A DNA stretch of 6,526 nt from Candidatus Aerophobota bacterium (lineage in GTDB: Bacteria > Aerophobota > Aerophobia > Aerophobales > B3-G15). Shown here in pieces: positions 1 through 5,153 of this stretch. The notes under the pieces were generated by a model that had not been told where the DNA came from, did no database searches, and worked only from the letters and a program-made list of their open reading frames with translations. The translations under genes and the position numbers were made by a program. Numbering within the stretch: position 1 is the first letter of the stretch; the number at the start of each line of letters is the position of its first letter. The stretch is taken from assembly GCA_003648845.1 (NCBI GenBank), contig QMQA01000071.1:1-6526 (forward strand), given 5' to 3'.

Positions 1-13
1 GGATGTCAAAGAG

Positions 14-41
14 TTGACTTAAAAGAAAGGATTGGTAATAT
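14..41 (+). promoter_or_regulatory. Putative sigma70 promoter for the exported NlpC/P60-like gene
   Basis: A -35-like hexamer TTGACT (14-19, five of six consensus bases) is followed after 16 bases by TAATAT (36-41, four of six). Transcription would begin near 48, giving a leader of about 27 bases before the ATG at 75. The -10 match is only moderate, and an alternative TATACA at 39-44 would need a 19-base spacer. No end of an upstream gene could be recognised in the first 74 bases. Confidence 0.4.
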
Positions 42-74
42 ACAAAACTAAAAATACCAAAGTCGGGAAGTGAA

Positions 75-1952
75 ATGAATCTGTCCTGGAAAATAACTTT
101 TTCTTTACTCCTTTTTCTTTTCATACCAGTTTTTACCCTGGCAAGAAAACCTGTTCCTTCGCCAGAGCTACCTTTAATTGACGAGGTAATTATTGTCTCT
201 GGAGAGAAAAATCATATTCCCGATGATACCAATAAAATCGTTGAATATGATACAGAAATCTCACTTTACGCTGTTATAAGGTGTAAAGGAAGCCTGTATC
301 TGGGTTACGAGAACTCTCCTCTTCCAGATGAGGTTAAAATTAATAACAAACTTTACTCCCTTCAAAAAGGTTCCCTGAAAAGGTGGAAAGAAAAGATCTG
401 GGGAAAATTAAACATAAAATGGTATAAAATAACGCCAAGACCTGCTCCCTCTAATCCAAAGGGAGGTTACAGGTGGTATTCAAATGTTTTCAGTGAGGAA
501 GAAGGGGAAGAAGGGAAGTGGAGAGGATGGCAGATAATCGAATATGAACAGCATCCTTTGAAGAAGGAGGGATGGAGCATAAGACTGGAAAAACAGGCAG
601 GAACAGTTAGATTCCGGGCAGAAGCTATTTTCAATGGAAAAGTAGTATCTTCTCCTGGCAGACCTGATCCAAATCATCCCAGCGGTATATCTCCTGCAGA
701 TTACGATAAGGGGATAAAAGACACTGTTCACAGAATAAGCCGCCTTTCCAACCATCCCAATAAACTCATAAGGTATGTTGAAGCATTAAGAGGAGTTCCC
801 TGGCTCTGGGGAGCAGATTACAGAGACCCTCCCCGGAATACACCTTCACACCATCAGTCAGATCTTACCAACCCTGTGGGCATTGAATGTTCCAGCCTTT
901 TAATCTCTGCCCTGAGAGCTATGGGAAATAAAGACCTTGATTATACCACGACCGAAAATTTAGCCAGGGGGAAATATACTCAACCCCTGATTGATGCAAC
1001 TTTGACTTACACAAGACGTGTCTTTTTTAAAGAATGGACTCCACGGGGTATTTACTGGGATAGACAGGGAAACTTCTACATCTGGGGTGAGCGATGCATC
1101 CAGGTAAGGAATAAAAATTTTAATTTGATAAAAAAAATAGAAAAAGTACCTTTTGAGCTTCTGGATATCGCTATCTCTCAAGGGAAAATCTATTCTATAA
1201 TAGAGGAGGATTTAACCTCAAAAATAGTATTAATAAAGGAAGGGAAAGATATAAAGCAACTTTTTATACCAGAGGTCAAAAAAACCATCTTCATGGGAGG
1301 CAAAGAATATACCCGTAAAGTCAAAATAAATCCCAGTGGTATAGAAGTGGACGTAAAAAAGGGAAAAATATACCTTTTTTACTCCGGGAAAATTTACGTT
1401 TTTGATTTAAAGGGGAACCAGCTGTCAATAATCCCTCTCGAAGGTATTTATACTAAATGGAATCCCACGGGTTCATTATCCCTGGGAAAGGGGGTATTTT
1501 ATATTCCTGCAAGTGAGAAGAAGATTCTGGTATATAACTTCAAAGGCAAGATAGTAAAAACCATAGATTTTCAGGAGGAAATTCTGGATGTATCTTTTAA
1601 TGGAGAAAAAATAGTCATTTTGCATCCCTTCCCCTTAAGGGTGGTGCTTTACAGACTGGATGGTTCTTTTTTCATGGATTTTGCCGACAGGTTTCAGGAT
1701 GAGCAGGGCAGGCAAATAAAGATAAAAATAGGCTCCTCTGTTACCGATCTTCGGTTAGGAGACCTAATGATAACCACCTCACCTACATATCATCTTCTGC
1801 TTTTTTACCGGGACAATGGAAATAACTTCTTAGATAGCAAAGATGAGGTTATATGCGCCGGACACCAAGGAGTTGAGATTAGAAAAGTCAGCTCTCTTGA
1901 AGGCAAAAAATTTATCCTGCGAAGATTAGCCCCGCAGATAAAGCTTGAATAA
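75..1952 (+). CDS. Exported NlpC/P60-like cysteine peptidase with an inserted beta-propeller-like domain
   Basis: The 625-residue protein starts with a Sec signal peptide (Lys6, hydrophobic core about 8-21, likely cleavage after TLA at 21-23). Residues about 35-195 look like a beta-rich, Ig-like accessory domain that resembles nothing I can name. Residues 230-300 resemble the front half of an NlpC/P60 domain: YVEALRGVPWLWGADYR (234-250) is followed by GIECSSLL (269-276) with the probable nucleophile Cys272. The second half appears only at 558-600: RLGDLM (560-565), then His573 in YHLLLFY as probable catalytic histidine. Between them, about 312-550 contain repeated strands such as GNFYIW, KIYLFY and KIYVFDLKGNQL, typical of NHL/WD-like propeller blades, perhaps five or six. 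The expected role is peptidoglycan or peptide cleavage outside the cytoplasm. The ATG is preceded by a weak GGGAAGTG ribosome site. The domain family is fairly confident; substrate and activity are unknown. Confidence 0.7.
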   Translation: MNLSWKITFSLLLFLFIPVFTLARKPVPSPELPLIDEVIIVSGEKNHIPDDTNKIVEYDTEISLYAVIRCKGSLYLGYENSPLPDEVKINNKLYSLQKGSLKRWKEKIWGKLNIKWYKITPRPAPSNPKGGYRWYSNVFSEEEGEEGKWRGWQIIEYEQHPLKKEGWSIRLEKQAGTVRFRAEAIFNGKVVSSPGRPDPNHPSGISPADYDKGIKDTVHRISRLSNHPNKLIRYVEALRGVPWLWGADYRDPPRNTPSHHQSDLTNPVGIECSSLLISALRAMGNKDLDYTTTENLARGKYTQPLIDATLTYTRRVFFKEWTPRGIYWDRQGNFYIWGERCIQVRNKNFNLIKKIEKVPFELLDIAISQGKIYSIIEEDLTSKIVLIKEGKDIKQLFIPEVKKTIFMGGKEYTRKVKINPSGIEVDVKKGKIYLFYSGKIYVFDLKGNQLSIIPLEGIYTKWNPTGSLSLGKGVFYIPASEKKILVYNFKGKIVKTIDFQEEILDVSFNGEKIVILHPFPLRVVLYRLDGSFFMDFADRFQDEQGRQIKIKIGSSVTDLRLGDLMITTSPTYHLLLFYRDNGNNFLDSKDEVICAGHQGVEIRKVSSLEGKKFILRRLAPQIKLE

Positions 1953-1965
1953 AAATTGCTTACAC

Positions 1966-3129
1966 TCAGGGTAAAAGAAGTTTCCTGCTCACCAGGTTAA
2001 AAGACACCTCCTTCCTTTCTCCCATAAAAGGCTTTCCGTATTCAAGAAAAGATGGGGTAGGTGTTAAATTCTCATAATCGAAAAGCCCTGTTCCCTCCAC
2101 TTTTCGCACCTTTACCGTCTTCTCCAGGGATGCAGAGGCAAGGATGAGCTTTTCTCCCTCTTTTTTTATAACAGCTACCATACCTACCTCTCCTTCCTCC
2201 AGCATATCTACACATTTTGTTCCCAATTTGTAACCAAATTCCATGTCCACCCAGACAGGAGAGCCGTTCCTTAACTGATAGGTAAGGACTATGGGTGCAG
2301 TACCTATGGGTTTGCCAAACATCTTTTTGGTTGTAGTCTGAATTGCCCTGGATAGATAACTTGCCAGAAGATTTGGGTCTAACTTAACATGTCCATACTC
2401 ATCCAGCTCTCTTTCCTGCTCCCTGATATGAGATTCAAGTCCGCTTATGCTGGCACCTTCTGCTACAACCATTATCACAAAGCCCTTGCCCAGAGTCCTT
2501 TGCCTTTCAGCAAATAAGGCTCCTATTTTATCGCAAATTTTGTCAAGATCACAGGATTTTTCTGCAGGAACTACAAAATCAGAACTGCCAAAAGCTCCTG
2601 CTCCTGCTGCTACCCAATCGGTATGACGACCAAAAACCACTGCAATAACCGCTCTTCCGTGAGTACAGGCAGCATCAAAAGACTTTGCAACTGCTTCGGA
2701 GGCAACCGTTATAGCAGTGGGATAACCGATAGTAAAATAGGTCTCTGAAAGATCATTATCCATTGTCTTTGGCCAACCAACAACAGGAACTTTAAACTCT
2801 TTATAAACATTCCATAAAGCACCCAGGGTGTCTTCCCCTCCCAGAGCAATGAGAGCATCAATGCTGTGTTTTTTCATTGAATCTATCACCTGATCTGGAG
2901 CTGGTCTAACCCTGCTTGAGCCCAGGATAGATCCTCCCTTATTCACACAGCTCATAGCATCATAATCTGTTAGATTAACATACATATTCTTAATCACGCC
3001 CTGCCAGCCATCAAGTGCACCGTAAATTCTCCAGCCTTTCTCTTTTGCTTTTTGGATTATCCCCGCTATACCTGCATTAAGCCCTGCAGCATGCCCACCG
3101 CCTGTAAGTAATGCAAGAGTTTTAGCCAT
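1966..3129 (-). CDS. 6-phosphofructokinase, probably pyrophosphate-dependent
   Basis: The 387-residue cytoplasmic enzyme phosphorylates fructose 6-phosphate to fructose 1,6-bisphosphate. PFK-family landmarks appear in order: GGGHAAGLN (10-18, phosphate loop), GGSILGSSR (65-73), GGEDT (97-101), PKTMDND (120-126) with Asp124 as the likely catalytic base, FGRH (166-169, matching the usual MGRH), AEG (223-225) and a C-terminal substrate region QLRNGSP (285-291, matching QRGGxP). In E. coli PfkA terms, Asp100 replaces Gly104 and Lys121 replaces Gly124. This pair is associated with PPi rather than ATP as phosphoryl donor, so the reaction may be reversible. Unusual points are the Ala-Ala in the phosphate loop where Pro is normal, and the changed QRGG motif. 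The start is fixed by a strong AGGGAGGA site at 3133-3140, six to seven bases upstream. It is the second gene of an operon, 16 bp after the nicotinamidase. The family is certain; the donor is inferred. Confidence 0.9.
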   Translation of the reverse strand: MAKTLALLTGGGHAAGLNAGIAGIIQKAKEKGWRIYGALDGWQGVIKNMYVNLTDYDAMSCVNKGGSILGSSRVRPAPDQVIDSMKKHSIDALIALGGEDTLGALWNVYKEFKVPVVGWPKTMDNDLSETYFTIGYPTAITVASEAVAKSFDAACTHGRAVIAVVFGRHTDWVAAGAGAFGSSDFVVPAEKSCDLDKICDKIGALFAERQRTLGKGFVIMVVAEGASISGLESHIREQERELDEYGHVKLDPNLLASYLSRAIQTTTKKMFGKPIGTAPIVLTYQLRNGSPVWVDMEFGYKLGTKCVDMLEEGEVGMVAVIKKEGEKLILASASLEKTVKVRKVEGTGLFDYENLTPTPSFLEYGKPFMGERKEVSFNLVSRKLLLP

Positions 3130-3132
3130 TTA

Positions 3133-3140
3133 ATCCTCCC
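3133..3140 (-). promoter_or_regulatory. Ribosome binding site of the phosphofructokinase gene
   Basis: On the minus strand the 16-base gap between the nicotinamidase stop and the phosphofructokinase ATG contains GGGAGGAT, an almost perfect anti-16S complement, a few bases before the ATG. It fixes the start at 3129. Because it fills the intergenic gap, it supports translation of both genes from one mRNA. Confidence 0.75.
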
Positions 3141-3145
3141 TGAAA

Positions 3146-3736
3146 TTAATCCATAATTCTCGATAGTTTCTCAAAGGTTATCTGTTCTGCACCCCTTGCT
3201 ACCATTTGTTTTATTGCCTCACGGGAACTCTCTTCATTAACGCCTTTAATAGCATCCATCAATAATTTAACTTTAAAGCCATTTTTAAGGGCATCCAGGA
3301 CCGATTCCTTCACACAGTAGTCTGTGGCAAGCCCTCCGACATAAAGCTCTATTATTCCCATAAAGCTGAGCAGGTTTAAGAAACTTTTACCCTGCGAATC
3401 AGCTCCCTGAAATACTGAGTAACTATCCTTTTCAGGATCCATTCCCTTGGATAAAATAATTATTTTATCAGGTAGTTTTAACCCAGGATGAAATTCTGCC
3501 CCCCTGGTTTTTTGGACGCAATGTTTTGGCCAGAGGCCGCCAAAATCTTTAAAATGTTTGGTCTTTTCAGGATGCCAGTCTCGAGAGGCGAAAATTGGCA
3601 AGCCCTTACTTAAAAAAAGCTCGATATACCTGTTCAGTACAGGAACTATCTTATCCCCCTCAGGAACAGCCAAAGCTCCACCAGGACAAAAATCATTCTG
3701 AACGTCAATGATTAAAAGAGCTTTTTCTGCCCCCAT
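3146..3736 (-). CDS. pncA: Nicotinamidase (isochorismatase-like hydrolase)
   Basis: The 196-residue cytoplasmic enzyme should hydrolyse nicotinamide to nicotinate and ammonia in NAD salvage. All family landmarks are present: DVQNDFCPGG (11-20) with catalytic Asp11; the metal-ligand set Asp53 and His55 in SRDWHPE plus His72 in WPKHCVQ; GAEFHPGL (79-86); Lys97 in ILSKGMD; and VGGLATDYCVKESVLDAL (133-150) with nucleophile Cys141 after the Ala-Thr cis-peptide site. Length is normal for bacterial and archaeal nicotinamidases (about 180-215). The metal-binding DxH plus HCVQ pattern separates nicotinamidases from plain isochorismatases, which usually lack it. The ATG is supported by GGAGGT at 3743-3748 with a six-base spacer. 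It is first in an operon with the phosphofructokinase, read from a promoter at 3803-3831. A pyrazinamidase-type side activity is common in the family but is not shown here. Confidence 0.92.
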   Translation of the reverse strand: MGAEKALLIIDVQNDFCPGGALAVPEGDKIVPVLNRYIELFLSKGLPIFASRDWHPEKTKHFKDFGGLWPKHCVQKTRGAEFHPGLKLPDKIIILSKGMDPEKDSYSVFQGADSQGKSFLNLLSFMGIIELYVGGLATDYCVKESVLDALKNGFKVKLLMDAIKGVNEESSREAIKQMVARGAEQITFEKLSRIMD

Positions 3737-3786
3737 GAGACAACCTCCAGCTTATTAAATTCTAAATAGTTAACGCAGACTTCATA

Positions 3787-3797
3787 AACCGAAGGTT
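3787..3797 (-). other. Small hairpin at the predicted 5' end of the pncA mRNA
   Basis: The minus-strand sequence AACCTTCGGTT can form a four-base-pair stem (AACC/GGTT) with a three-base loop. It falls at or within a base or two of the transcription start predicted from the -10 box at 3803-3808. Such 5'-terminal hairpins can protect mRNA from decay, but this one is short and could be chance. Confidence 0.2.
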
Positions 3798-4128
3798 GCT
3801 ATATTATATCAATAGATTATCAGAATTTCAAGCATCGTTTTCTGTTTTCCCAAAAAAATCTTTTCAAACAACCTGGTCAGGCTGGCTACCTGCCCAATTT
3901 TATCTTTGTACTGAATTTTCGGGAAATGGTCCAGGAGGAAGCGCAGAGGCACTTTACCATAGCCTGTTTGATAAAATAGCAAAGCTTCCTGACAATATCA
4001 AAGTCTATCCTGGTCACAACTACGGAGAAAAACCGGTCTCTACCATTGGCTATGAGAAGTGCCATAATCCCTACTACCGGTGCCGGAGCAAGAAAGAATT
4101 TCTGGAACTCCGCCAAAGGGGGATTTAA
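3796..4128 (+). pseudogene. Remnant of a metallo-beta-lactamase-fold (glyoxalase II-like) hydrolase gene
   Basis: Only the C-terminal third of the family is recognisable: PGGSAEALYHSLFDKIAKLP (46-65 of the frame, from 3931), YPGHNYG (71-77) with the conserved metal-ligand His74, and STIGYEKCHNPYYRCRSKKEFLELR, the usual tail of bacterial MBL-fold hydrolases. The HxHxDH metal motif and most of the roughly 200-residue domain are absent. Just upstream there are likely scrambled pieces. A frame shifted by one base reads PGQAGYLPNFIFVLN (from 3872), reminiscent of the PGHTxGS strand; then the main frame reads FSGN (3916-3927), reminiscent of the FSGD motif, joined directly to PGGS with the intervening dozen or so residues missing. 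The only available start is a TTG at 3796 without a convincing ribosome site. This looks like a gene decayed by deletion and frameshift. The C-terminal assignment is solid; the upstream pieces are tentative. Confidence 0.65.
3803..3831 (-). promoter_or_regulatory. Sigma70-type promoter of the pncA-phosphofructokinase operon
   Basis: Read on the minus strand, TTGAAA (3826-3831) is followed by exactly 17 bases and a perfect TATAAT (3803-3808). Transcription should start near 3796, leaving a leader of about 60 bases that ends in the GGAGGT ribosome site of the nicotinamidase gene. This is the best promoter match in the window. It lies inside the 5' part of the decayed rightward frame, consistent with that frame no longer being a functional gene. 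Confidence 0.7.
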
Positions 4129-4155
4129 TTGATAAAAACTTATAATTTATCAATT
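4127..4155. terminator. AT-rich inverted repeat between convergent genes, possible weak terminator
   Basis: AATTGATAAA (4127-4136) and its exact reverse complement TTTATCAATT (4146-4155) flank a nine-base loop that contains the stop codon of the leftward PAC2 gene. The position between two convergent reading frames suits a bidirectional transcription end. The ten-pair stem has only one G-C pair and lacks a clear T-run, so it is a poor intrinsic terminator by standard rules. Confidence 0.3.
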
Positions 4156-5000
4156 CCATACTGTTTAAGCCAGCTTTCAAAATCTCCCTTCTGGTCAAAA
4201 AGATCCTTATCGTAGTTTTCTTCTAATTTTTTTATCTGTTCGGCAAGTTGAGGCTGTTTTGCTACTGCCTCATTTACATTCTTCTCAAACTCTTCACTCA
4301 TTTTTGATAGCTCAGTGAGGTCAATATCTAAATTTAGCAGCTTAACGAGTCTTTTCATTATTGCTTTTATGCCTTTTGGGTTTCTGGTCTGTATGTAAAC
4401 CGGTATTTCGGCAACAAAATTTATCATTTCTACTCCCTTTTCTCTGGAGAGTCTGGTAAGCAAAGTAGTAATACTGGCCGGGCCTTCATAATTTGTGAAT
4501 CTTACATCATAGTCCTTAAGGTTTATTTTTTGACGTTCGCTGGAGAAAGAGCAGGTTACTCTTACTTCCCTTGTATGGGGAGCTGGCCCGGCGACACTTC
4601 CTGCAAAACATATTCTTTTTAGATTGAAATTTTCTCCTAAATTCAATATACAATTTGCATACTCATCCCATCTAAGGTTTGGTTCTTTACCAGAGAAAAG
4701 AATTAAATTATTTTTCTCATCATAGAAAAACTCATTTTGAGGATATTGAAACTCTTTTACAATACCATTCTGTATCTTAGTATAAGGCCTGAACTGTGCT
4801 ACCTGCTGCATTGTGCCCGGGAGGTTAAAAATATAAAACCTTTCAGGCTTTATCTCGGCAAATTTTTTTGCTTTCAGCTTGTTTTTTAGATATTCCACAG
4901 TGCCTGTGGATACATCTCCTCCATCCATCCATCCTGAAAAACCTAACACCATAGATGCAGCTTTAAGCTCTGGCTTCTCATAGATAATAAGGTCTTTCAT
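4140..5000 (-). CDS. PAC2 family protein (proteasome assembly chaperone 2-like, former DUF75)
   Basis: The 286-residue soluble protein matches the bacterial/archaeal PAC2 family in several places: GFSGWMDGGDV (20-30), the short GKEPNLRW (104-111), GSVAGPAPHTR (134-144), YEGPASI (171-177) and the late IPVYIQTRNPKG (199-210). Residues about 228-265 are strongly helical and charged and may form a coiled coil, as in many relatives. In eukaryotes PAC2 helps assemble the 20S proteasome. The role of bacterial members, often found in genomes without a proteasome, is not established, and no proteasome or ATPase partner lies in this window. The start at 5000 is preceded by AGGGGG (5005-5010), four bases away, an imperfect ribosome site. 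The gene is divergent from the phosphate transporter and convergent with the MBL remnant, so it appears monocistronic. Family assignment is firm; function is open. Confidence 0.85.
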   Translation of the reverse strand: MKDLIIYEKPELKAASMVLGFSGWMDGGDVSTGTVEYLKNKLKAKKFAEIKPERFYIFNLPGTMQQVAQFRPYTKIQNGIVKEFQYPQNEFFYDEKNNLILFSGKEPNLRWDEYANCILNLGENFNLKRICFAGSVAGPAPHTREVRVTCSFSSERQKINLKDYDVRFTNYEGPASITTLLTRLSREKGVEMINFVAEIPVYIQTRNPKGIKAIMKRLVKLLNLDIDLTELSKMSEEFEKNVNEAVAKQPQLAEQIKKLEENYDKDLFDQKGDFESWLKQYGIDKL

Positions 5001-5066
5001 CTTTCCCCCTTTCTCTATTAAATTTTAGTAAATTTATCGTTACCAGCAACCTTATTATATTTTATC

Positions 5067-5095
5067 ATTATTAAAGTCGATGTGTGAATTGACAA
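5067..5095 (-). promoter_or_regulatory. Putative sigma70 promoter of the PAC2 gene
   Basis: On the minus strand TTGTCA (5090-5095, five of six) is followed by 17 bases and AATAAT (5067-5072, five of six). Transcription would start near 5060, with a leader of about 60 bases. A perfect TATAAT also occurs just downstream but has no -35 element at suitable distance. The -35 box overlaps that of the opposing transporter promoter. Confidence 0.5.
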
Positions 5096-5116
5096 AAATA
5101 CAGGATTTGCTATTAG
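5089..5116 (+). promoter_or_regulatory. Putative extended -10 promoter of the Na+/Pi cotransporter gene
   Basis: A perfect TTGACA (5089-5094) is followed by 16 bases and TATTAG (5111-5116, four of six). A TG at 5108-5109 sits one base before it, as in extended -10 promoters. Transcription would begin near 5123, leaving a leader of about 30 bases before the ATG at 5154. No Pho-box-like direct repeats were recognised. Confidence 0.5.
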
Positions 5117-5153
5117 TGACAGTTAACTCCATACTAAAATTTTCCTGAATTTT

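Noticed and set aside
480..1181. Two minus-strand open frames (480-755 and 960-1181)
   Set aside because: Both are antisense to the exported NlpC/P60-like gene; their products look like translation noise.
1941..1961. AAGC...GCTT inverted repeat at the convergent junction as a terminator
   Set aside because: It is only a four-pair stem with a 13-base loop and no T-run, which is too weak to support.
3763..3786. Seven-codon ATG frame in the pncA leader, possible leader peptide
   Set aside because: It has no ribosome site and no run of a regulatory codon, and there is no attenuator-like hairpin set after it.
3886..4116. Minus-strand open frame of 76 codons
   Set aside because: It is antisense to the recognisable metallo-beta-lactamase C-terminal remnant and has no supporting motif.
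5011..5153. Riboswitch or Pho box in the divergent region
   Set aside because: No conserved riboswitch core or spaced CTGTCAT-type direct repeats were found; the space is explained by two short leaders and the overlapping promoters.
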